A stretch of 64,000 nt of DNA from Tetmemena sp. SeJ-2015 (Eukaryota > Ciliophora > Spirotrichea > Sporadotrichida > Oxytrichidae), in the NCBI GenBank assembly GCA_027382625.1, contig JAJKFJ010021016.1:1-64000 (forward strand), in the 5' to 3' direction. This document shows positions 21,805 through 32,666 of this stretch, piece by piece. The stretch's first letter is position 1. Each line of letters starts with the position of its first letter. Below the pieces are notes generated by a model that was given only the letters and a program-made list of their open reading frames with translations, was not told the origin of the DNA and searched no databases. Made by a program: the position numbers and the translations under genes.

Positions 21805-22942
21805 TCATTCGTCTGCGTTGGCGGATTACCTGTCCAAGTTCATGATGCACTTGCTGATGCTGAAGTCCTCTTTGCTTCCATCCTTTCTAACCACAAAGAA
21901 GCAGCGGGTCTTCTCGTAGTTGGGGTGTTCTCCTGCTTCGAAGTGAGTGAAGTCTCTCATCTTGGCCTCAGCCTTATCATGGTACTGAACAATTTCCTTA
22001 ATGAACTCTTCATCATTTCCAGATAGCTTTTCTCCGTCCTTCTTGAGGTTAAGGATGGCTCTTGCCTTGGACTTAACCTTCTGAATGTCAGTGTAGAACT
22101 GGCCAGCGATTTCAAAGCTCAGCTTGGCACGCTTGTTTGAGTCTCCTCCCTTGCTACCGCCGGCTTCACGCTTGGCCAATTTCATAGCTTTCTGCTGCTT
22201 CTTCAAGTTTCTGAGTTTAGGCTGGATACAGAAGTTGTAGTGACCACCTTGCTTCTGCCAGAACTCCTTAAGCTCCTCTCCAGCAGTGCGGGTGAACACG
22301 AAGTTGCGGTCCTAAACCTTAATGGTGGCTGCTGCAAGTGCATCAACATTGGGTTAAGCAACGCGGAAACTAGAAATGGCGAGATCACCCTCGAACTGAT
22401 CTGCTCTAGAGTAGACAATCTTAAGGTTAGGGTGCTTCTTTCTCACCTCGTTTTCAATCTCCTTCCAGTTTACCTTGAAGGCATCATCTCCAGCCTTCTT
22501 TTCAGTCTTGAAATGAATGATGATGGGGCTTTCGAAGTCTTGATTAACTAGAATTGCGCTTCCCTTATCATCATACTCGACTATTCCGAACTCAGCCTTC
22601 TCCTCTTCCTTGCCTGCTGCCTTTGCGTCTCTCTTCTTCTCAGCACCTCCATCACCTCTCTTAATGAGAGCTGGGAGTGCCTTGTTGCCAACTCTGCGAA
22701 CTTTCTTATGATCCTGAGAGATTTCGACCTCAGTCTGAGTGGCCATTGACTGCCTCTGCGATCAGTTTCTCAGTGAGTCTCATCTTCTTGATTTTATTGC
22801 AGTTGAGGATGTCAACGAGTGGGAGCCAGCCCTAGGCGTCAGCTAAGATCTTAGAGTGGAAGAACTCATCGCGCTCCAAGTTCTTATCTGAGAGGTAGTA
22901 CTCAATCTGCTTTTTGATTTCAAGTTGTTAGGATGACTGCAT
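21805..22942 (-). CDS. La-domain RNA-binding protein with DUF3223-like C-terminus
   Basis: Starts MQSSQQLEIKKQIEYYLSDK (complement of 22940-22942). The La motif is clear: QIEYYLSDKNLERDEFF, ADAQGWLPLVDILNC, KKVRRV. An RRM-like region follows (KAEFGIVEYDDKGSAILV to FEGDLAISSFRVA), then a basic helical linker. The C-terminus has KTRCFFVVRKDGSKEDFSIS, resembling DUF3223. La proteins bind the UUU-OH 3' ends of polymerase III transcripts, and some ciliate La-family proteins serve telomerase RNA; the C-terminal domain argues against a plain genuine La. A one-base frame break lies near 22,745, between EKLIAEAV and MATQTEVEIS. There are no IESs or introns otherwise, and the GC content is higher than that of its neighbours. 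Confidence 0.85.
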
Positions 22943-23150
22943 TATCAATTGCAATTAAATGTAAATCCTAATAAGTAACATTGCGTTTTGGTTGGGATGT
23001 GGGTATATTTAGTATTGAAATAATCTGAAATATTAAAATATTAAAAATACTTCAGCACTTCTCACTCTTAAGTAATTAAACTCGCCAATCATTCATTTTA
23101 TTTTCACACTTTATTAATTAACATATATTACACAGTCCTTTCATTTAAAA

Positions 23151-24620
23151 TCACAAAACCTTGAGATGATCTTCAAAGCCAATTGCTATCTTGGCTCTAA
23201 GATCTTGAATTCCAAATTGATGATGAGCACTTGTTACATGCACCATAGGATAGACGAATCTATTGAATCTCTGCAGCTAACTAGAAGTGTCAGTAACTAC
23301 CCTCACTATCTCTGCTTCATGCCTGATTTAATCATTAAAAGTTTAAATTGAGAAACTATCATGATTTTGTCTAGCTTAGTGAGTACGATTTGTACTGGTT
23401 TCTTGAGGTGTTAAAGGTCTTCCAGCATTTACAGGTCAAGCTTTCGAAGCCCAAGATTGGCATTTACACAGAGCACTATCATATTTATGCGTACTCCAAA
23501 ACCCAAATACTTGAAGAGCATCTTCTTCCACTTCTGTTGCAAGTGCAGAGGTGCAAACATGTATCCATAGCATTACTATTAATAGTTTAAATTATTACTT
23601 AGCCTGGGGTATCAATCAGCATACCTCGTTTCTTCTAGTGCTCTTTGTTCTGGCACAGATAGAACATCAGTTCTTGCGTTTTGCCGTGAGTCTTGTTTGA
23701 GTATGCAATCTTCGTGTCATAATTCAATGCATTGATAAAAAGTAATATCTTATGATGAGTGAGCTCTTGCCTGAGTTAGTCTGGCCCATTATTACTACCT
23801 CTCTGCAGTTGGGATACTTGTCGTAGAATTCATAGTCATCCTCCTTCACTCCAAAATCAATAGAAGAAATAAAAAGTTAAAATTCACTCCCTTGACAAAG
23901 TCATTCACTCTCCTCCAGTCAAGTTGGTGGATAAGTTTAAGCCCGTGCTCGTGTTAGTTGCCTGACTTTGCTGCAAAGTAGTTTGTGCCTTATTGAATAT
24001 ATTTGGGATGAAACTACAACTCAAAGGTGTCTCTAAAGTTGCTCATAAACTACAGCTTCTCGTATCGTTGATTTATATGCTCTAATTAATTTGCCAAAGC
24101 TACCATCTTTTAAATGGATGTGCTCTCCTTCTCTAAAATCAAAGTAGGCGATAATGTGCTCTTTTACTGAGGCAATTCTTAGTCTCTTAACTATAAGGAG
24201 GAATTAGAGTTGTCTTCTTTAACCATCGTCGGGGATGTATAGTTGCTGCTTGTGGTAGATACTTATTGAAAATACGCCTCTTCCACAACTTTTTAAAGAC
24301 TGACTCGCTCTCAAATAGTTTATGATTATAATCTTTAAAACATTATTTGTTCTCCTCTAAAGCTGAGGCAGATAATACAAATTTTGCTTTTAAACATAAG
24401 TTTGAAGATTGGGTGCTTCTATTGTGATATTTGACTCTGGTATTATACTGCTTTATTCTGAAGCAGTTTCCTGGAGTATCTTTTCTCTCTTTGTAAACTT
24501 CTGCTCTGGTAATGGGTGCATGCCATGATATGCCCCTTCATATCTCTAGCTCTGAGTGGACATATTTCTTTGCATTATTTTGAGCAAGCCACTGCAGGAT
24601 TGTCTGAATTTTAAAGCCAT
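23151..24620 (-). CDS. EngB/YihA-type GTPase, probably mitochondrial
   Basis: The ATG complementary to 24618-24620 starts MALKFRQSCSGLLKIMQRNM, a basic, Ser-rich leader like a mitochondrial presequence, followed by a Gln/Ser-rich linker. The GTPase core has GQTNSGKSSLINAL (G1), DTPGYGY (G3, completed across an IES) and TKLDK (G4), the signature of EngB, which assists ribosome large-subunit assembly. The family normally has GxxNxGKSS, as here. It ends IAIGFEDHLKVL with TGA complementary to 23151-23153. IESs at 23324-23367, 23568-23603 and 23853-23883 are resolved; at least one more is needed near 24,290, where a TGA separates two good frames. Its start lies just downstream of the preceding gene's stop. 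Confidence 0.87.
23324..23367 (-). other. IES, pointer TGATTT (+ strand), 38 bp removed
   Basis: Copies at 23324-23329 and 23362-23367. The join reads VLTKLDKIRHEAEIVRVV, carrying the G4 motif into the C-terminal part. Confidence 0.82.
23568..23603 (-). other. IES inside the EngB G3 motif, pointer TAGC (+ strand), 32 bp removed
   Basis: Copies at 23568-23571 and 23600-23603. Removal creates LIDTPGYGYMFAPL; before removal the motif stops at DTPG. Confidence 0.85.
23853..23883 (-). other. IES, pointer AAAAT (+ strand), 26 bp removed
   Basis: Copies at 23853-23857 and 23879-23883. The join reads VNDFVKGVNFGVKEDDYEF. Confidence 0.8.
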
Positions 24621-24714
24621 TGATTTTAAAGCTTATTTTAAATACACTTTCTCTTGAATGCGTTTTAATGAATTGGCATTGAGTAAATTTAAGGGTTAAA
24701 TCTGTAATGATAAA

Positions 24715-25426
24715 TCATTCCTACAAATCTCCATTTTTAGTCTCCTCGAGTTAAGGCTTGTTGCTGCTAGCTTGAGATTGAAGCATCTACTTGTTGTCTT
24801 TCTTGCTAGCTTATGTAAATTTTAAAATGCTCATAATGAATAGCTCTTGCAGTTTGATCATTGTTAGCGGCTGCCAATTGCTTTTGAGGCTGCTATTTGA
24901 CTTGGGTGCCTCCTAGAGTTGGATTAGACTGGCCAAGTGCACTGGCTCCTTGCTTCTGCTGGCCAAATAAGTTCTCAGTGTAGGCTTTGTCTCTCTAAAG
25001 GCAAATATTAAGATCACAGCTAAACCTACATCATAGTTGTTGTCGATGATTTTGAAGACCTCCACTAGATCTTCAATGACCTCACTGCTCATCTCTAGTC
25101 GTTCTATGAGCACTCCAACTAAGTTAGGGGTGAGCTCATTCACATCGTCCATCTTCACGCTCTTGAGTTTGCCTCTCTTGGTTTGCTGGTTCCTGCAGAT
25201 GTTGAAGATATTGTTTATGGAGTTGATATCTATCTAAATAAGTAGCTAAAATAAATTGTTGTTTGATCTATCCTATCTCCTTGGAGTTCTTGTTATTTTT
25301 GTTGATTTCATTCTCAAAGTCCTGCTCTAGAGCCGAATTCTTCTCTGATATCTATAAAACAACGTTTGGTAAGAGAAGATTTACTTTTTCTAGTTCTGAC
25401 TGCAAGCCCTGCATCTTTCTTTGCAT
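24715..25426 (-). CDS. Coiled-coil protein, possibly CCDC42/CFAP73-like
   Basis: Read from the ATG complementary to 25424-25426 (MQRKMQGLQSELEKVNLLLP) to the TGA complementary to 24715-24717. Upstream of that ATG the frame stays open without another ATG. A coiled-coil N-terminus is followed by DINSINNIFNICRNQQTKRG and VLIERLEMSSEVIEDLVEVF, reminiscent of the C-terminal part of CCDC42/CFAP73 axonemal proteins, and then a Gln-rich tail (LFGQQKQGASALGQSNP). A 13-bp IES with pointer TCTCC (24728-24745) supplies the stop. AT-rich breaks near 24,990 and 25,240 also need removal. It is divergent from RMI1, with about 70 bp between starts. The assignment is weak. Confidence 0.6.
24728..24745 (-). other. 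Very short IES, pointer TCTCC (+ strand), 13 bp removed
   Basis: Copies at 24728-24732 and 24741-24745. Removal moves the frame onto the TGA at 24715-24717; otherwise the frame runs on into the EngB gene. Confidence 0.6.
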
Positions 25427-25493
25427 TTCGTAAAGTTGGTTAATGCATATCTATTGAAGATTATTTATGATTGTAAGTGTATTTAAATTCAAA

Positions 25494-27278
25494 ATGAACG
25501 CCACTCAAGCTTAAAACAGTTTGCAGCACTTTTCTCTGTACCCTACAGATCAGTGGTTGCATGAGAATAGTAGGAAGTACAATAGCTAGCAGCAGCTGCT
25601 AAACGCTTTTGTGAAGACTGATTTCTTGCAGACAGTAAAAACAGAAATGTTGATTCAGTGGCCCTCAGAGCAAGCAATAAAGGCAGAGCAGAATTCCTCA
25701 CAAAGAGCGCGAGTTAGATTTCTGGAGAGGGACGTGGCTGTGCAGATTATAAGTGCGGTGAATGTGGGAGTAAGCAAGAGAGAACAAGATGATGTGGAGT
25801 GCGAGAAAGAGGAAGAAGATGAGGAGGAGGAGGCCAATAAAGTTCAAAAGCTCGAGAGTGTGTACTTGGATCCCAAGGCTATCAAAGAACAGAAAAAGTA
25901 TAAGAAAGAGTCTCTCAGGCTTATGAAGATGACCCTAACTGATGGGTTCAACACACTTGAGGCAATTGAAGATAGCAGGCTTATCTCTATGCATTACTTC
26001 GGCCAAGGATAAGCACTCTTAATCAAGAAGGGAGCAGAGATAAGAAGAGGAATCATCTTTCTCAATCCTCAGAATGTCTGCTACCTCGGTGATGTCCCAA
26101 AAGAGGCTACTTAAATCATACAAGGGGCTAAGAAGAACTTAGGTATTGTAGCTGAAGAAACTAAATCAGGCTAAAATACCAACTAATATAATAGAGACTA
26201 GTAGAACAACGCATCTTAAAACAAATAACCATAGGAAACCTATGGCTTTGGAAAAGATAACCAATCCAATTCAAGTTATAACCATTAACCGCAGAATAAT
26301 TAATCTTACTAGCCGAAGACTCAAGGCTAAAATTAATAAAACTCTTTCCAAAAGTACTAATTTTCTTAAATCCCGCAACAGAATCCTTTTTTTAATAAAT
26401 AAGCAGTCCCTAGATAAGCAAATCAGAAGACTTCTTCAACCAATTCTGATCCCTTATTTGATTTAAATGAAGATGATTTACTTGCAGTTCTAGACGACAA
26501 TTCAGATCTATAAATAGATATAGGAGCTGAGGATCTAGAGTTGAGTGATCGTCCTAAATAATTCCCCAATCAATAGATTTAAAAGCAGGAGAAAGTTGTT
26601 TAAAAAAAGAAAAGATAGAAAGTATTTTTATATTTAATTCTTATTTTATTGAAAATATTTAAAAACATATATTTTCTGAGAGAGTGCTATATATATATTC
26701 TTGCACGATGCGTGGTATTATTCTTTGAGGTTATTTAATGATAATTTGAATATCATTAAATTAATAAAGAAATGATAACCTTTTATATAAATAGTACTGA
26801 TTCAGAGATATCAAAGTTAGCTTTGATTATATAGTGTTCATATTATCAAAAAATATTTTATTTGTTTATTGAATAAGAGCTGAAAACAAATTAATTAAAC
26901 TAATTATCAATAAATGATATAGTTTCGATAATCTTAAAGATAAAGGTTAGTATTCTCATATTTTATTAGGTAATAATTTTAAGATAGCAATTGAATTATG
27001 CTTTCCTTTTAAATTAAATATAAAAGCAGCCTCCTCAGAATAACTAAAATTCATATAAGTAGGCTTAAAGTACTCATAATGGATTCAATCAGGCAAGCTC
27101 TAATTAGTAACGACCTCATCAAAATTAGTACAATTAATTCCAAGGAGGGACCTAGAGTAATCATTACCAGAAGAGATAAGAGAGAGCTTTTGAAATGGTC
27201 AAAGAAAGGGAGAATAAGCACTACGATGATGATGAGGATAGTGAAATCTGCATTGTTGACTATGATGTCTTTCAATGA
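25494..27278 (+). CDS. RMI1: RecQ-mediated genome instability protein 1 homologue
   Basis: Starts MNATQAQNSLQHFSLYPTDQ and ends DSEICIVDYDVFQ with TGA at 27276-27278; about 447 residues after removing one 441-bp IES. The N-terminal three-helix part is followed by an OB fold with LRLMKMTLTDGFNTLEAIED, GAEIRRGIIFLNPQNVCYLG and DVPKE, matching the RMI1 OB1 region that binds topoisomerase III and BLM-type helicases to dissolve Holliday junctions. A long Asn/Gln-rich tail with many TAA/TAG codons and an acidic end follows; such tails are common in ciliates. TDRD3 shares this fold but no Tudor motif is visible. Confidence 0.85.
26580..27029 (+). other. IES, pointer TAAAAGCAG, 441 bp removed
   Basis: Copies at 26580-26588 and 27021-27029. 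The join reads NQQIQKQPPQNNQNSYKQ; 441 is divisible by three, but the insert is very AT-rich and non-coding. Confidence 0.85.
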
Positions 27279-27648
27279 TTTAAAAATGATATTTGCGAAT
27301 TAGTTTGGTTTATTTCTTTGTAATATTAGTTATCAATAATAAGCTACAAGATATACATCATTTTTTATTTGTTTGACTGTATTTAATTGTGAGGGGGATA
27401 TTTGAATAAGGTGAGCATAATTTTGATTGAAATATCTAAGTTTTAGGATGGAAATGATATATAAAATTATTAGGAGATTTATTGCTATAATTTAGCCTAG
27501 AAAATGAACAGGAGAACCTAACAAGAGAACAATAGAACCACTAATTATTTTAACAAGTCATGAATATATAAATATAAACTAATCGGCAATCGATGGCAAT
27601 TTAAGAGAAAGGGAAGAACCACTTAAAAGTTTAATACACAATTTTACT

Positions 27649-30600
27649 ATGATGTCTGGTAAAGGAATTGAAGACATGATTGGTGAACTTTCTAATGACG
27701 ATGGTGAAAACTGGGACAACTCAGATGACTTGTTATTTAAAATTATAGTTATTGAACTTATTTTATGACTCTAATGAGGATGAGGATCCTTTTTCTCGGC
27801 TTCAGAAGGAGCATGATAAGGCTTAGCCTCTGGGCTCTAACTTAACTAAAGATAAATTATCTTCAGGCTTAGGGAGACCTAAACAGAGTATGTCTAAGAG
27901 CGTGCTTATCAACCCTTCAGGATATCTAAAAAATTGTTCATACGAGTTATTTAAGGAGAGAAAAATAGCTTGGGACTGGGCTATAAGAGCCAGAGATAGG
28001 GAACAGCAGAGACTCTCCAAGCTTATTAAGAGGTGATAGCGGAGGAAGAGGATTACGCTCCAGTCACTATGAAGCACTAAGATTCTGACGATGAAGAATA
28101 AATGTAAATATGCTTCCTTTCTAATTTAAATGAAGAGATAGCTCGAATGATGATTTCGAGTAAAAATAATCAACAAATGGGAATGACCTAAATTGACCGG
28201 TCGGGAGAGGCCGGCAGAATCACCATCGACAGAAAGATTGATAAGAATTACTTCAGTGTCTTGGAGTCAGGTGCTGACACTGACTAATAACTTCCAAGCA
28301 TTTAAACAATGTTCTTTTCCTTTATTTTATTGCAAGAAACACTACGGTGAATATCTACAGGAAATTAAGTACTTCCCAAAAGATAAAGCAGAGTGATTAG
28401 CCTTAGTTTGAAGACAGTGACGACAAGTCTTCCCAACAATTTCCAGGATTAGAACTCATTTAAATTACTTAGATGTTTAATTAAAAAACACTCAACTAAG
28501 AATTTACCGAAGATGCCATAGGATGATCCCAATTACGAGACTTAGCCAATCTCACGATAATAAAGACGCTAAAAATTTATCTGCAAGTCTTTTCTAGGCG
28601 TAGTTCGTTAGCCCCAGAGAGGATATGTCCAAGAAAAGCTTAGGGCTTACCATTACATAAGAAAGTATGCTCGACTCGAATCTAAATAGACTTTTAAAAT
28701 AGCTTTTCTAAATTAATATAGACCTAGAAATAGAACTGCAGGCAACAGGAAGTATGCTTAGATGAAGAATTTAGTTGAAATAAAGGGAGAAGATGATGAA
28801 GATGACATGCTTAAACAAATCAAAACTGAGGAGAAATTAGTTTCAATGATGAATAACTAAGAGGAAGATGACGAGATTGGTGGTATTGCTTAATACCTTT
28901 ATGTTTTTAATTTGAAGTGGTGATTTCATGGACAGACTGCTTGGAGAAGCTGATGCTCTAAATGAAGAAAGAAACTTGGAGGAGGAGTCAGTTTCACAAA
29001 ATGATAAAAGTTAACTAGATTCCTAAATAGGGACAAATCCTTATTCTTATTAGTTTAATATATAATCAAAGTTAAGATAACTAGAAGAGATCTTAAGGAG
29101 GGTAATAAATGAGTAGACGATCTAATGTAAGGTTCTCCACATCATTTGATGATCAGCAAGTCAAGAACAGCTTAGTCAATACTCATTCCATTTACAGAAA
29201 GATGCGAAAGGAGTCAGGCGTTGAAGAGGAAGAGAAGGGTCCATCCTCATAACTAGAACATCAGTTATCATCTAAAAGGAACTCAAAAGAAAAGAACAAT
29301 TAAGCATAACTTCTCTTATTAAATAGTTTGACAATGATGATTCGCTAGATACTGAAGAAGATTTAGACAACTATTTGGAGCAACTTGAAGAAAAGGAAAA
29401 AGTTATTTCTGAGTCTGTGGAGGAAGAGAAGAAAGCAGAAGTAGGAAATAACTCAGCCATGGGAAAGTCTATCATCTCCAATATAAAAAAATTGAATAAG
29501 CTTTGAAGTTGAATATAAATTTAATAATATAAGCAAGATCTCTGGATAAGGATAGAGAGATTTGATAGACGTAATTCAAGAAGTAGAAGGAGAAGATGAT
29601 GAAAATTTTCTCGATACTAGCAACGAAAGCTTCACTAAGGAATTTTATCAAACAATGCATTAGGATGTACTTGCTAGCTAAATGAATCCAAGAGAGAAGC
29701 GTCGTTCTTAAAAAATACAAGAGCTGACTAAAGAGGATTGGGACTATAAAGATCTTGTGAAGTTAATTGATTGGAATGAAAGACGCTATCAGGAAATAGC
29801 AAAGAATAGGCTAAAAGAAAACTCATCGCTTGCTGCTGCTAGACTACTTTCATAGAGTATGATGGAGTCTAATAGTGGCCCTTAGAAGATCAGAACATTT
29901 AGCAACTTTGTAAACCTGAACTCTGTTTCTAAGAAAATGGTCAGCGAACTCTCTTTTTCTCAGTCAAGAGCTTTTAAAATAAGTCTTTTTATATAAAAAT
30001 ATTTAGAGCAACTTGCATCGGGCTAAGTGAAGATCTATTGATGATAGGAAACACGGATGGACAAGTGTGGATGTTTGATAGAGACTCAGAGGAGGACTAT
30101 GCTAACTTTAGTGAGAAGTCAAAAGAGTTCATTGGTAATTCTGTTACTGCAATCGATGTACATCCAAACAGAACTGAGTATGTCGTGATAGGCTATGAGC
30201 GGGGACAAATGGTTCTTTTTGATGTCACAGAACCAAAGAAAAGCATAAAACTAATCAAAGATCATCACAAAAACTCAGGCATAGTAATTCTAAAGTTTGT
30301 TGACTGGTATGGCAAGAATCCTCCAAAGCAAGTCAATTAAGTAGATACAGAGCAAACCAAAAACTAGATACTCGAATTTGTTTTAAGCTTTAAAATACTC
30401 TAGGATGAAGATAAGCAAGCTTGGATGTTCATTTCAATAGATCAAGGTGGTAAAGTTATTGTCAACACCGTATAAAAAGGTATCCTCGGGTTAAAGACTC
30501 ACAAGCATGTGATAATAGATCCTTCTAAAGTTTAGGTGCCTATTTACAATGCAGTAGCTTGCAGATTTAAGTCAAAGCTTCACGGATCAGGAGAATATGA

Positions 30601-32519
30601 CGATATTCCTATAGTTGCGATAGGAAATCAGTATGAAGTAAGAATCATGGAGGCTAGTTCTAATCTATTTTTTTTAAATTTGAATGACTTTAAATTAATA
30701 TAATGGACATAATGATTTTCATACTGTGAATAGACCTAAGAAAGTATACAACAGGGATCAAACGATTTCGTACATTTTCAACCCACTTAGCCAGCTCTTT
30801 CTTGGGGTCATGGCCATTCCCCAGTTCCCTTAAGGATAGACCACATTCGATGCTAGCAATTTCTTGGGGCCCTCTTATCTAACTAGTAGTCCTTATCGAT
30901 CATGATGACACTGAAACACCTTTCACATAATATACACACATCTCTGATGATTTTTGCCTTATTTTTCATTGAAGATGGCTATTACATCCTTAGAAATTTC
31001 AATGTATCAGATTAGAAGCTGTTCAAGCAACCTAAAATTAGAAAATCTGTGCGCTTCCTAATGACCCCGGAGGGGAATGACGAAGATTCTGATATCAGAG
31101 AACTCTTTGGAGCATCTTCCTCGCAGCCAAAATAAACAATGAATGATGGACAAAATAGGTAAAAAGATAAGTAAATACACATTTGCAATAGCTTGTGTTT
31201 TAATAAAAGATTCTATGATTGGAAACAGCATAGTTAGTGAAGAGAAAGAATTATTCTTTGAGGATGTATATGATGATTCCCAAGCATTCAACTTACCGGG
31301 CTTAAATATTGAACTTCTTCATTTTATATCAGACAGTACTCTCATGGCAATTACCACATCCCAGGAAATCAGAGTGTTGAATTATAATTTTACAGCCTAC
31401 TAAAAGTTTAAAATGTGTTAGATACCTCTTGCTTTAATCCAGAGATTTATAATGCTGATAAGATTAAGCAGTAAACAAAGAACTCTCTAAGATCAGTCCC
31501 AAATCAGCCAAAGGGGTAGCCTGAGATTGAAAACACTCTCAGGCTTCCAACAGCTTTGAAATCTGAATGGGGAGGAAGCTTTTTCAATCAGACTGTGAAG
31601 TTCTTTGATGGAAAGTTGATAGTTCTTACAACTAAGAATATTTAAGGCTGCAACCATCTAACCTGGTAGGACTCAATTCAAGAGTACTTATTTATCTTGC
31701 TTCAGATAATCAGAATTTAATTTAGTACAAGCGAGTGGTTTAGGATGATTTAATAAAAGTCTTCTCACGATTGTTAGACATTTACAAAGGAAAAGTAAAG
31801 GGCTTTGCAGGAATCCCCGATAACGCTACTGTAAGAGAGATTCAACTGAAGGCAGGTCTCAAGCTCTGTGTTAGAGAGATTATTTGCGAAAAGATAGAAA
31901 AAACTTAGCTGAATCAACTCATCATTAAAAATGAAGCTTAAAATGGTATTGAAGCAAGGCGTAAAGGAGAATAAGATGACGAAGATGTAAAGCAGGCATT
32001 GAAAAGATTCAAGGAATTCTAAGAGGAAAGGAGGAAGAAATATTAGACTTTGATTCGAATTTCTATCGAGTTTTGTGTTGAACTGAAGGATTGCTATTTC
32101 CTGTTCTATGATCTCTTTCTACTATTTAAAGAAGAGGAGTTAGAGGACTTGTTCATTGAAGAATTAGAGCCATTCATCTTAGCTGGAAAATTCTAAGAAT
32201 GGGAAATCCCCAATTAGATTTTGCAAGAGCATGTAATTAAGTACTATCAAAGTAATGAAGAAGGAGCTCGCCAAGATGTTCTAGAGAAGATAATAATCAA
32301 TCTTAACTTCAATCAAATTGAGAAGAAAATTGTGCTGGAATTCATCCATTTTAGCGAGAAGAATTACCTTTCAACTGCGATCCTGTTTTTATACACTAGG
32401 TTATAGAAAAGAAGGATGTAAGTAGACATTAAATCGATATGTTTAAATCTTAAATAATATCTAATCAGTCTTAAACTTTAGAATACCTCATGCGTGTAAG
32501 TACTCTGCTCTCTGTTTGA
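27649..32519 (+). CDS. VPS8: VPS8 (CORVET subunit), N-terminal part
   Basis: Starts MMSGKGIEDMIGELSNDDGE. An acidic/Gln-rich N-terminus is followed by WD40-type repeats near 30,000-31,400 (LLMIGNTDGQVWMFDRDSE, TAIDVHPNRTEYVVIGYERG). Helical solenoid follows (CVELKDCYFLFYDLFLLFKE, EELEDLFIEELEPFILAGKF, IINLNFNQIEKKIVLEFIHF, STAILFLYTRL), as in VPS8, which tethers early endosomes through Rab5. The segment ends at a 12-bp pointer (32508-32519) and continues at 52500. A 51-bp GT-AG stretch at about 32,417-32,467 may be an intron; it is divisible by three. Many short IESs interrupt it, and only the first (TTATTT, 27733-27763) was fully traced. Confidence 0.85.
27733..27763 (+). other. IES, pointer TTATTT, 25 bp removed
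   Basis: Copies at 27733-27738 and 27758-27763. The join reads DDLLFYDSNEDEDPFSRL and removes a TGA. Confidence 0.82.
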
Positions 32520-32666
32520 AATATATATTAAGGTAAAACATGGAGAAAAAATTTAAGCTAAAGTATAAACTTAATTAAGCAACTACTTAGAAAGCTAATA
32601 GAGTCTTCTACAATTTGCGAATCTGCTTTTATCTAATTCAATCGAAACTTTGATAGGACTGAATCA

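Noticed and set aside
22354..22746. MATQTEVEISQDHKK as the start of a separate gene
   Set aside because: The upstream La motif and this part together make one La-family protein; a one-base break is the simpler reading.
27079..27303. MDSIRQALISNDLIK frame at the end of RMI1, with possible pointer AAAGTA
   Set aside because: The pointer is out of phase, and the other frame (GFNQASSNQQRPHQ to DYDVFQ) follows from the 9-bp pointer TAAAAGCAG and ends in TGA.
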